This document shows positions 43,658-53,946 of a DNA stretch of 64,000 bases, piece by piece. The notes beneath the pieces were generated by a model. It did not search any database, was not told the origin of the DNA, and was given only the letters and a program-made list of their open reading frames with translations. Source of the stretch: Siphonodentalium dalli (lineage: Eukaryota; Mollusca; Scaphopoda; Gadilida; Siphonodentaliidae); the NCBI GenBank assembly GCA_032622095.1, contig CP136064.1, forward strand, positions 259,265,863 through 259,329,862, written 5' to 3'. Numbering within the stretch: position 1 is the stretch's first letter; every line of letters starts with the position of its first letter. The position numbers were made by a program, and so were the translations under genes.

Positions 43658-43661
43658 TTAA

Positions 43662-45162
43662 TCATGGTCGCACATGATAATTAAGCAACTCCATTGGCAT
43701 TCAATTACTTTAAATGTTGTAATGAAGGAGCGATTGAGTCATCCTCTTTAATATTGTCATTTAGAAAGGCATATATTAGTAATATTATTGAACAACAAAG
43801 CTGGTGCAAAAGATTGCACAATGTATTTTGTTTGAAGACTATTCATTCGCTGCGATATTGTTAAGAGTGTAATTTGACTTGCGCTGGTATCCGCTGTCTT
43901 CTATTCCCGACGTAATAAAGGAAACATGAATAGGTTATGGTCATATACTATAATATTGTATCTCACGTGACTTTGTTATTGAAATCAAGCTTTCCGATTG
44001 GTTGGCTACTCGACTCTATTAGTCGTAGTTGTATACTACGCCTTCAAGTCTCTCCCATCGTGCACTATGCATATGTAGTTTTGACTACTAAAAATAGTAA
44101 CGAACACTACATCAAACTTTGTTCTGAAACTACTTGTTATTTCGCCGCTGATCCAAATTAAAGCTTCAGTAAGGCGAACATCAATTGTCTGAACTTGTAA
44201 AAGTTGAAAATAGTAGTTTCCTACTGCTAAATAAAAATTACAAAGGTTTTCTCTGGAGTCCCGTTGCGTTTCCTAAGTTCGCGATACCCCATTCCTATAC
44301 CGGTAACACTAAAACGTGTGATCGGTTGCGGTACCTGAACAACTAATAAAATGAACCGAGAATACAATTTGCCGATTACAGCTTGTTTTAGCTGTCTCTT
44401 GTAAATAAATAATACCCCTATGCTGTATACTAAGCGTTGAAAAAACACGCTACTGCAGATTTTCATGGCCCAATAACACCAATCATACGTTCATGTTTCC
44501 GGAGTTGGGTACACTTTTTTTTGTAGCCGTAAATTCTTTGCTTCAGATCAGTCACGTGACCGCTTGGTTCGAAAATAATCAATAATTTCGCGGCTCAATT
44601 ATTCTGATAGTTCCGTGTACAAGAGCGACTTATACTAATAAATGACCAAATTTAATACATTCTTCGTTCGTCCAAGCACCAATTAAGAGTGGGTAAGTGG
44701 TTGAAATGTGTTGACATTGGTCTAAATGTTCTTGAGTTTGGTCACTGGTCACCACAGGTACAACAAAAAAAATTATTTTAAAAAACAAACAAACCTGAAC
44801 AAAGGGGAATTTAAAAAAAACAAGTTTTTTTTAAAACAGGAAAACAAACATGAAAAATAAACAAACAATAAATAAACATTTACAACAAATAAAAATAATT
44901 AAAAAAAACAACAAAAAATAATTAAAAAAAACAACAAACAGGCAGCCAAAGTTTTTTAAAAAACAGGAAAACAAACATTGAAAAAAAAATAATTACAAAG
45001 AATTAATTAAAAAAAAACAAACAAACAAACCTGAACAAAGAGGAATTTAAAAAAAACAAACATTTTGTTTACATATTATTTTTTTTTCTTTAAAAAAAAA
45101 TGGTGTTTGCCCACTGGTTAGCCTTTAATTTCTGCATTTGTTCGATACAATATAATAATTAG
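43662..45162. other. Intergenic with A-rich low-complexity DNA
   Basis: 44760-45105 is dominated by A-runs and 'acaaacaaac' motifs with a doubled 'gaacaaag(g/a)ggaattt' unit. The rest has no supported gene or repeat. Confidence 0.4.
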
Positions 45163-45326
45163 AGCATGACTTGTCGTGAAATACGCCGATATAGTGCATA
45201 GTGCGGTTGTGTAGTTCACTCCGCTTCGCGTCGTGAACTACACAACCTCACTATGCACTTCGCGTCGTGAACTACACAACCTCACTATGCACTATATCGG
45301 CGTATTTCACTCCAAGCCATGCTCTA
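45163..45326. repeat. Inverted-repeat element (arms about 65 bp)
   Basis: 'agagcatgacttgtcgtg' against 'ccaagccatgctct', and 'gaaatacgccgatatagtgc' against its complement. The centre has a direct duplication of 'cttcgcgtcgtgaactacac'. Confidence 0.7.
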
Positions 45327-45363
45327 TTTATTAAATAGTGGAATTCAGGATGCACCTGACCTG

Positions 45364-45816
45364 TAAGCCTGCCAGTGCAAATAGCGTGTCTGTCATTTGC
45401 AGAATGAGGTCCCCAGAGGATGATCTTTAGTGATGCTATCCCGCACAGCGGGCTAGCATCACCAAATTCACCCTCTGGAGACCTCATTCTGCTCAGGCCT
45501 CATTTCTGGGAAGTATCTATAGTATCAAATTAACATTCTTTTTAGTTAAGTTTTCCCATCTGGGAAGTTTCTATATCCCCTAATTTGCAGAAGGTAAAAT
45601 CCATAATCGAGGTGCCCAATGGGTGAACATCACCAACTTCAACTGGGGAACTTCAATCTGATCCTAGATCTACCATAGCAGTTGAGGGCCTTAGCAGAAT
45701 GAGGTCCCCAGAGAGTGAATTTGGTGATGCTAGCCCGCTATTTAGGGATAGCATCACTAAATTCACCCTCTGGGGACCTCATTCTGCAAATGACAGACAG
45801 GCTATTTGCAGGCTTG
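45364..45816. mobile_element. MITE family C, full-length type with 8-bp duplication
   Basis: CTGACCTG at 45356-45363 and 45817-45824. The left terminus has lost or changed its first base (taagcctgc). Linker and both palindromic blocks are present. Confidence 0.85.
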
Positions 45817-45880
45817 CTGACCTGTTCAATGTATACCTATAAAACTGAGTGAGAGAATCAACTAAGTATACAAGGGTTAA

Positions 45881-46035
45881 CCCTTTCAGTGCCAAGTCTG
45901 ATTTTTGTATCAACCCATATTTCCTTGATCATTTTTCAAATTTATTGATTATAATAATGTGATACATTGATGGAAAGAGCTCTAAGGTCAAGGAAATATG
46001 GGTTGATACAAAAAACGGACTTGGCACTGAAAGGG
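45881..46035. mobile_element. Family P1 TTAA-target MITE (short)
   Basis: CCCTTTCAGTGCCAAGTCTG and CTTGGCACTGAAAGGG, TTAA at 45877-45880 and 46036-46039. The halves mirror through 'tatcaacccatatttccttg'. This copy lacks the 'cttatatatg' core. Confidence 0.85.
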
Positions 46036-46138
46036 TTAAATACACAGAACCGCACTTGTGTATTCCTGGAATGAGGGCGATGGTGTCAGCATAGCATAAG
46101 AGGCTGAAGGCGATTGCAAAAATAAAATAAACTAACGG

Positions 46139-46490
46139 CATGCCTGAGATTAGTGTGCCTGTCATTTGCAGAATGAGGTCTCCAGAGGGTGATTTTAGTG
46201 ACGCTATCCCGTATATTGGGCTTGCGTCACTAAATTGACCCTCTGGGGACCTCATTCTGCTTAGGCCTCATCGTATCTGGAAAGTTTCTTTATTATCAAA
46301 TTTATACATGTATAGAAACTTCTTCACATAGATTCTATTTCTTTTTTAGTTTCTCTATATCCCCAAATTGGCAGACAACACATTGCATAACTGAGGTTCC
46401 CAATGGGTGTACATCACAATATTCACCATTTGGGAATTTCAATCTGAGTCTATGTCTCCCATAGCAGATGAGGCCATGAAGAATGAGAAT
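46139..46490. mobile_element. MITE family C variant, decayed right half
   Basis: 'atgcctgagattagtgtgcc' start (like the 24023 subfamily), one palindromic block, linker with 'aggcctcatcgtatctgg', then 'cccatagcagatgaggcc' and loss of the second block. Confidence 0.6.
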
Positions 46491-46639
46491 TTCATCTGGA
46501 TTGTAGTGCAAAGTGTATTATTTTCAAAGGAAGGGGAATAAACATGTTGTTTTTGTTGAGAAACCGATGTCTGTTCTGTGCTGAAGTTTCAACAGAATGT
46601 CTTATTATTTTCAATGGAAGAGGAATAACTCTATATATT

Positions 46640-46773
46640 TAGATACTTCCCAGAAGATGAGGCCTCAGCAGAATGAGGTCTCCATAAGGTGAAATTGGTG
46701 ATGTGGCCCACTTAGCAGAATGGCGTAACTAAATTCACCCTCTGGGGATCTCATTCTCAAATGACAGACACAC
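46640..46773. mobile_element. MITE family C half element beside copy 4
   Basis: 'agatgaggcctcagcagaat' followed by one palindromic block and the end 'cagacacactattt'. It lies just outside the segmental duplication. A related C element occupies the matching place at 58262-58608. Confidence 0.6.
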
Positions 46774-46883
46774 TATTTGGGTAGAGTATGATCTCTTCAG
46801 GCATAGCCAGAGTAGAGATTTTTGACACGATCTACTTGTAGGGAACTCATGGTGGCTCAGTCAGTAAGGTGACATGATCTACT

Positions 46884-48512
46884 TTACAGGTTGAGATTGT
46901 TGAGATCTGTATCGTGCAGACTTATAAAAGAAACAAGCTTCGGTGGAACATCATCTCGATCTCTGTATGCAATCTTCGCTCTAACTACAGCACGTGCCGC
47001 CAGACACTGTAAAGATATCTCCAACAAACTGTTAAATGGTGGTATGTTAAGAGGCAGGTGAACACTCGGAATATCTACATGTGCTCCATATGACACCATC
47101 AGTTTCCTAACGGGAAACGAATTTGGAAACAAATTTGTTTCTTCCAAATTCGTTTCAAACAAAGCAGGACGCCCACGTTTATCTCGCCGATTGATTGTGC
47201 AGCCATGCAATAGGAGTAAATTAATAAAGTCATACTTAGGCTGCATGGCTTCTATGGTACTATGCTCAGCATCTAACTCAATATAGCCGTACTCATCAGT
47301 ATACAAATTTGCAATAGCTACATGTAGAATGGTCCTTCCTTGGGCATCAGTTGGATTCAATGTACCCACCACAAACTCAATTACAGATATAACTTTTTCT
47401 TTGTGTGGCTGACCTCGGCTCATCCAATTTCTAACTACATCCAGAAATAGTTTCATTATCCATCCTCTTTTTCTCTCAATCATTAAATTTGTCCCATATA
47501 AGGTTGATTTGTACTCAACAAGCGTTGACAGAGCAATACTTAAATTATGAATCGATTCTATAACATCATTGTTGCACTTTCCTGACCTGACATGCCCGTA
47601 CCACAATAACTTATAAATATATAAGTTTGTCGGAATTAAATCTCTGTTGTCTTCAAGGATCGAACTTCCATATTTCAAAATGTTAATACACCTTAGACGA
47701 GAGTAGAAACATCTAGATTCCAGAATATATTTTAACTTGTCCATAAATAGCTGAGAATTATTACCCAGAATTCTTTCAAAAATGAGAAGAGCTTGATCAG
47801 GGAGATCCTGTTCATTATCCAATATGGACTTCAGTTGGGCGACTGTTTCAGGTTCAGTGACATCATGATAGACATCTCTCGAATGCTCTGGCAAAACCTT
47901 TAACAAAGGTTCGTAAACATTTTCATGCCGTAGCTCCATAGCTTTCATCCAATAGTAATTCAACTGCTCAGCAACCTCAATATCCCATTGATAATTTCTA
48001 ATAGACACTATATATAAGCTTGCTCCGAGAAGCTCGTAAGCATGTATAATACATATCAATGATTGTTTTGTGTTCGCTATCAAGTATTCAGTGATACCTT
48101 TTTGAGAATAGACTGCTGCATATTGTAAGACATTATTTTTGGATCCCGGCCACGAATATTCTACACCATGTTCAAGCAGCAATTTAACAGTATCTAAGTT
48201 CCCTTCTTTTGAAGCGTAGTGCAAAGCAGTTAAATTATTTTCATTTTTATAGTTCACATCAGCTCCGCTCTTCAAGAGAATACGACATATTTGTGGACTG
48301 TTTACAGCAAACATGAGGCAAGTTGAGGTTTGATTAATTAATTCCATCTTGGGAAATTCATAAGTTAATAAGTCATGTTTGCAATAAGAAAGATGAGATG
48401 CAGATATATTGACATCTGCTCCGTACGAAACGAGAAGCTGAACCAGGTCCAAATCCTCCTCTATCACAGCACTGATGAGATCACTACACACTACCTTACA
48501 CTTTGTAGACAT
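46884..48512 (-). CDS. FEM1-like ankyrin protein, copy 4, N-terminally short
   Basis: 542 codons from the first in-frame ATG at 48512; the frame is open upstream only with TTG codons to 48566. The first ankyrin-like unit and its lead-in, about 70 residues in copies 1-3, are missing. What remains is one ankyrin unit ending 'LLVSYGADVN', 'LLKSGADVNYKNENNLTALH', the 'AYELLGASL' and 'YYWMKAMELRHEN' helices, 'QALLIFERILG', two C-terminal ankyrin-like units and the VHL-box-like 'SLQCLAARAVVRAKIAYRDR' tail. An acceptor-like 'gattgacag' lies at 48560-48562 (minus strand), so an upstream exon could supply a start. Likely an E3 substrate receptor; whether the short N-terminus still binds substrate is unclear. 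Confidence 0.78.
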   Translation of the reverse strand: MSTKCKVVCSDLISAVIEEDLDLVQLLVSYGADVNISASHLSYCKHDLLTYEFPKMELINQTSTCLMFAVNSPQICRILLKSGADVNYKNENNLTALHYASKEGNLDTVKLLLEHGVEYSWPGSKNNVLQYAAVYSQKGITEYLIANTKQSLICIIHAYELLGASLYIVSIRNYQWDIEVAEQLNYYWMKAMELRHENVYEPLLKVLPEHSRDVYHDVTEPETVAQLKSILDNEQDLPDQALLIFERILGNNSQLFMDKLKYILESRCFYSRLRCINILKYGSSILEDNRDLIPTNLYIYKLLWYGHVRSGKCNNDVIESIHNLSIALSTLVEYKSTLYGTNLMIERKRGWIMKLFLDVVRNWMSRGQPHKEKVISVIEFVVGTLNPTDAQGRTILHVAIANLYTDEYGYIELDAEHSTIEAMQPKYDFINLLLLHGCTINRRDKRGRPALFETNLEETNLFPNSFPVRKLMVSYGAHVDIPSVHLPLNIPPFNSLLEISLQCLAARAVVRAKIAYRDRDDVPPKLVSFISLHDTDLNNLNL

Positions 48513-48683
48513 TCCGCGCTCTTTGCATGAAAATGAAACGAAAATTGATCTTTCCACAGCTGTCAATCAATTAATTATTGGCAGATATATTCTACCAATC
48601 AGTGGCCTAGCTAGTCGTTTGCTGCATTGAAAATTCTGATGCCATTTTGAAACAAGTTAATCATAATTCACTGAGCTTTTGTC

Positions 48684-48790
48684 ATTTGTGCACTGATGTT
48701 GGTTATTTGTGCACTGATGTTGGTTATTTGTGCACTGATGTTGGTTATTTGTGCACTGATGTTGGTTATTTGTGCACTGATGTTGGTTAT
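48684..48790. repeat. 21-bp minisatellite, about five copies
   Basis: Unit 'tttgtgcactgatgttggtta' repeated head to tail. The duplicated segment at 61390-61420 has a single unit, so it expanded after, or contracted since, the duplication. Confidence 0.9.
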
Positions 48791-49511
48791 TTATTTGTTG
48801 TTAAACATTCTCTTTCATTTTGCATGACTCATTATTTTTTTTCACATTTAAACTGATTTAAACACGAAAACAAGGTATGTTCTTTTTGTGTGTTCCAGCA
48901 CAGGCACACTGTTACAGCTGTAAAATTAATTAGTGTACACTTTTACAGATGACTGTGTCCATAGCAATGGATATGCTCCAGTCACTACGACTCTGTAGAT
49001 AAATGCACAGTCTTGCTTCTGCTCACTCAGTTAATCGTCCATGAGAATTTCAACATTGACAGATTCTTTAAGGAAATTTTTCATCTCTGTCCCCAACGGT
49101 TCTGAAGTCAGAAAAAATAGGGTCATAGCTACTAGTAGGATTAAAATGTTATTTTATAAATTTACTTTGTTACTTTGACATATTCTTTATGGATATTCAT
49201 GTCTTATATTCTATCTGCAAGAGTGAGTTACTTTAACCCTTTGAACCCTTTGAACTGATATTTCGGTGCAAAAGAACAGTGACTCTATCCATTAACACAT
49301 ATATTTTTGTGCAGAGACGACATGAGTCGACAGCAAATTTATATATAGTATAACCAGTGTCAGACCCACTGATTTATATGCCCAGCATGGACTGGTTGAC
49401 CAAGGTATCGGATAGAAATATATGCACATGCACATATCATATAATATACAAAGAACATACGATATTTTAACCGAATTGTGGTGCTATATTTACGGCATAT
49501 ACATTTGTAGT

Positions 49512-49772
49512 TGTCGGGAAGTTCGGATAAGTATCGGGAAGATCGAAGAAGTCGGACAAGCGAAGTACAGCATATAACACACCTTTACTCTGAACTACAT
49601 AATCACAATCTGACTTCAATAACACAAACACATATTGTCACATTCACAGTTCACTCACGCGCATATAATAGCGCGTGCGTAATCACATACATTGTCTGTT
49701 GATTATACTCAGCCACAGTCGTCACCTCAGTTGACCGTCCGATATATTCAGGGGCGTATCTAATCCCCGACA
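49512..49772. mobile_element. Probable solo LTR (261 bp)
   Basis: Begins TGTCGGGAAG and ends CCCCGACA (TG...CA with short inverted ends). The flanks GTAGT and ATAGT match in four of five bases, fitting an LTR target duplication. Copy II of the segmental duplication lacks the whole block (junction near 62461), together with 8 flanking bases. No internal region or second LTR nearby. Confidence 0.55.
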
Positions 49773-50632
49773 ATAGTGTCATGTTCCACATGTTTGTAGA
49801 ACAGACATAATTTAGACAAATAGTTTCAGTTTAAATTACCCTCGTTATATTAATCAGTGTTCTTTCACATATGGGGAAGGGTCTATTGCAAATCAAGTTG
49901 ATTTATTCGTGCATGCGCAGAGCAGAGCAATGAGAAATAAACAGTTTATAGCGAACTTATGCATGACAAACCCACTACCGGGTAATATATATTTAAATGG
50001 CCCCATATACACATCAGCAGTGGCTAGGGCATGTATATGAAATGGTTACCCAAAAATATTGGGTAGGGATATATGGCATGCATATAGCATAGGCTATATT
50101 TCACAAAAAACATGCGTTTTTAAGGTAAAAATACCACTGAATGGTGTCATTCGATCATTTGTGGTATTTGCTTAATTAGCAATCATTGGTATCCTTAAAT
50201 AAGACATTTGGTTCACTCTTCTGGTCGGGCATATTTCAAATTTCACATCATGGTTTTAACTATATCAAAAACGCAATCACTGGCCATGCATTACGATGCT
50301 ATATAAGCTATAATTGCATTTTCCAGTCTATTCCGTGTAGTTGCCTAGCAACCGTTACCAAGGAGTTGCCACATGACAAAATCTCCAAATCTAATAATAT
50401 CAGTGATCCATGAAGGACAAACCTGTAAAGTTTCAGACCTGTGTCACAATTTAAAGATAACCAACATCATGCGACAAGACACTATCAAATTTAAAGTAAA
50501 ATTCCATGGGAGCTCCGGGTCAGGGTGTCGATCGCAGTGGGGCGTCAGGGTTCAAAGGTTAAAGAATAATTTGATTTTTCTGTAACTGAACCGATGATTT
50601 AATTGAGAAATCTACACATTCTGAGCAATTAA

Positions 50633-50866
50633 CCCTTTAATGACTGGAACTTCCTAAAATTTTGCAAAAACCATGTGCCATGCATTCTCTTATATATGCT
50701 AGTCTCCCATAGGCAGCCTCGCATATATAAAAGAATTCATTGGCCTAACAATATTTATCTTGACCTTGTAAGCCAGTGCATTCTCTTATATATGCGAGGC
50801 TCCTTATGGGAGACTCACATATATAAGAGAATGAATGCACTGGCATAGGGTCATGCATTAAAAGGG
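50633..50866. mobile_element. Family B TTAA-target MITE
   Basis: CCCTTTAATGACTGGAAC at the left and CATTAAAAGGG at the right, TTAA on both sides. Two palindromic cores separated by 'tatcttgaccttgtaagcca'. Confidence 0.8.
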
Positions 50867-50959
50867 TTAAATGGTGCCTTTCGTATTTTTTATGATAAAA
50901 CTGCAAACTATTATTTTCTTAAAAATCCAGAAAAACCAGGAGATAAAACTTTAGGTAAG

Positions 50960-51478
50960 AGGTTTAAATAGGGTCAGTAGAGATGAGCTAAGCTCAACAT
51001 TGTTTTTTTTATATATTATGGGAATTTTTCAGGGTCAGTAGAGATGAGCTAAGCTCAACATTGATTTTTTTGACATTATGGGAATTTTTCATGTTCATCG
51101 TCAATGCTTATGATATCCCACAATAACAACAATATTCACATTGTTATTGTTGTTGTCATAGATTCTTCCATAGTCTTTAAGAGTACCTTGCAGAAATAGG
51201 TATGCAGTAATGCTCTAAGTAATCGACTTCTTAACCACAGCAGAATTATGGATAACTTTTCAGGATTTAGTCGGAAATATGGCTTGTTGCCATTCTTCGG
51301 AAAGCTCTCGGAAAGCCATATTTCCAACTAAATCCTGAAAAGTTACCATAATTATGCTGTGGTTGAGAGGTCGATTACTTAGGGCAATGCTTATGATATC
51401 ACAATAACAACAATATATTCACATTGTTGTTGTTGTTGTCAGAGAGTTTTTAGGAGTACCCTGCAGAAATAGGTATAT
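50960..51478. repeat. Direct repeats flanking a family A MITE
   Basis: 'gggtcagtagagatgagcta' occurs twice near 50967 and 51031. A unit of about 95 bp ('caatgcttatgatatc', 'acaataacaacaata', 'accctgcagaaatagg') occurs at about 51104-51203 and 51387-51478, on the two sides of the family A element. Confidence 0.65.
51205..51389. mobile_element. Family A palindromic MITE (copy 10)
   Basis: CAGTAATGCTCTAAGTAATCG at the left; the right end is decayed to 'cgattacttagggcaatg'. Central deletion near 'ctctcggaaagcc'. Confidence 0.8.
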
Positions 51479-51687
51479 ACGATTTGTTGACATCTACTGC
51501 TTTTTTTTCTGATGATTGAATGCAGGGAATTGGGCTGAAAATAATTTCTCTAAATGATCAGAAGTTGATTCGCTAATTAGTGTCACATGATCATATCACG
51601 AATATGAATGTCTGATTTCAAATCGCATCGGGATTAACGATTGTCTGCAGTCTGCAAACTGATTAATTATTTTATGTGTATACATTT

Positions 51688-51998
51688 CCTGAAACATTTG
51701 AAAAGATACCCACTATTCCTGAAACATTTGAAAAGATACCCACTATTCCTGAAACATTTGAAAAGATACCCACTATTCCTGAAACATTTGAAAAGATACC
51801 CACTATTCCTGTACATTTGAAAAGATACCCACTATTCCTGAAACATTTGAAAAGATACCCACTATTCCTGAAACATTTGAAAAGATACCCACTATTCCTG
51901 AAACATTTGAAAAGATACCCACTATTCCTGAAACATTTGAAAAGATACCCACTATTCCTGAAACATTTGAAAAGATACCCACTATTCCTGAAACATTT
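51688..51998. repeat. 30-bp minisatellite, about ten copies
   Basis: Unit 'cctgaaacatttgaaaagat' plus 'acccactatt'. One unit is shortened ('cctgtacatttg'), which shifts the frame, so the apparent open frame is a repeat artefact. Confidence 0.92.
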
Positions 51999-52299
51999 TA
52001 GTTTTATGTACTAAAACTTAAAACTTATGCATTTTGGTTTTAAGAACTAAAACTTAAAGCGATAATGTACACTAAATTTATGGGACCATCTCCTGTTATA
52101 CTCAACAGAATATATGCAAGAAGTGAATGAATTTGAGCCTGGAATAGTGCAAAAAAACACATGAGTGCTCTTAGGCCACGGTTTGTTTATTTTGTGGTTT
52201 ACAGATTTTTTTCTGCCATAACCAACTTGGGTAGGACGAAAAAAAAAAAGAAAAAAAAAGTTTTTTTGTTTTTTTTTTTGGTTTGTAAACTCAATTTTA
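51999..52299. other. Intergenic, A- and T-runs
   Basis: A-rich and T-rich runs at 52240-52280. No gene. Confidence 0.35.
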
Positions 52300-53300
52300 G
52301 CTCACCTTTTAAAGACGAAGATTCAAGTGAGTTATGCCCATCACTTTTAGGTATCCTTAGAAAAGGTGACCGCTCAATAGTCCCTTAACTATCTTATTTC
52401 AGATACACTGAGAGTAATATATGCAGGACTGATGTGACAATGGGGCTTTCTTATTAAATAGATTACCACACCCCATATTGTATATATCGGTATAAACCAA
52501 AGTTTGGTCTCATTTTCTCATGCTATTTTGACTGGGTGATACCCTGTCATGGGAGTGGCTAAAATAACTCATTCCCATTTACATGTCAATGTACACAGCA
52601 AATTTCAAACAGATTGGATGAAAATGTGGGCTGTGGTCCGTGCTAAAGGATTTAAGTGCAAAATCCTAGATGCATGGCCACTGGTGGCTATATTTTTTTT
52701 AAATGGGCATGACCAAAATCACTCGTTCCCATCTACGTGCCAATGAACATAGCAAATGTCATGAATATTGGATGACAAATGTGGGCTGTAGCCCGTGCTA
52801 AAGGATTTAAGTGAAAAGTCCAAGATGGCCACGTTTTAAAAGGGTGTGGCCAAAATCACTCGTTCCTACCTACATGTCAATGAAAATGTGCTTGACCATA
52901 ATGACTATTTCCCATCTACATTTCAATGTACACATTCGTCAAGTTAGGCTAATATTAACTTGATGAGCATGCATGTTCTAAAGAATGATATGCTAAACCC
53001 AAGATGTCGAAAGCCATGTTTTTCCATGGAAATGTCCACAAGTACTCTTTCAGATCTTCATATTTTAAATGTATTAATGGTATACAACAATTTTCACGAT
53101 GAATGGATAAATGCCTCCTAGTTGGTGGACCCAACTAATCAAACAGAGCTAGACACTCTCGCTCTGATAATAAAAGTCAGGTTTACCGACTAAATGCCTC
53201 CCAGACTGTTTAACTGCATATTCCAGGATGGCCACCGGTGGCCATGTTTGTTGCAATGTGTGACAAAAACCACTCTTTCCCATCTAATGTCAATGTCACA
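52300..53300. repeat. Diverged family K repeats
   Basis: Several units of about 140 bp with 'cactcgttcccatctac', 'catgtcaatg', 'gggctgt(a/g)g(c/t)ccgtgc', 'aaaggatttaagtg' and 'aagatggcca', as in 36230-36600. A segment at 53117-53190 matches 21690-21775 in reverse. Confidence 0.55.
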
Positions 53301-53946
53301 GGGGCTTGTTCTTTAATTTATCCCCACCATTAAAACACATCCACTGAAAAAAGTGTGAAAAATAATTGGCTACAGTCAGTCAGGGTATAGCGGATCATCG
53401 TGTATAGCGGATCAGATGATGTTTCCGCAATAACATCTCATTATTAATAAAAGTTGTGGCCATTCTTTTGTGGTAGTTTTATGAAGATACTTATTAAAAT
53501 TTACCGTACAAAGTTACATTCGAATTGTCCGTCAGCAACTTCATTTTTTAACATTTTTACGAAGCCGACCGAAAAATTCCGAAACAAAATTAGGCGAGCC
53601 GGGTCGTGAATATTTTTTTTATGAAAAAATTAAATGAAGTTGTGGATCAGCTACGCTAGTGGTAAGTATTTTATTTTGTTGTTCCATCATAATAATTCAT
53701 GCCATAAATTTTTTATTTTGATTGGTATTTCCCTTCATCTTGAAAGTGTCCATTTGTTTTGCCTGCATGAGTCGTTAATAGCGGATCGCACATGCGCAGT
53801 AACCAGTAAAGTTAAAACGAAACTATTTTTAGAAAATGTAAACGACTGGCATGCTCGTTTTATGTGGGGTTTTCTGTTACTATGTACATTAAAACTAGAG
53901 TTATTGTGCAAAACTATCTTCAAACTAGCTTGTTACAATACATCTT

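Larger units (their letters stand above)
46774..50486. repeat. Segmental duplication, copy I (carries FEM1-like gene 4)
   Basis: Collinear with 58609-63172, from 'ctatttgggtagag' to 'atgcgacaagacactatc', across the gene, its 5' flank and 2 kb beyond. Copy I has an extra probable LTR; copy II has an extra 812-bp transposon, a P1 MITE and a different minisatellite. Confidence 0.85.

Noticed and set aside
51676-52014. 112-codon open frame with a ten-residue repeat
   Set aside because: It is the 30-bp minisatellite read in frame; one shortened unit shifts the frame midway and there is no other gene evidence.
21680-53190. Match between 21690-21775 and 53117-53190 as a regulatory element
   Set aside because: The shared stretch is short, inverted and lies in repeat-rich DNA; a dispersed repeat explains it better.
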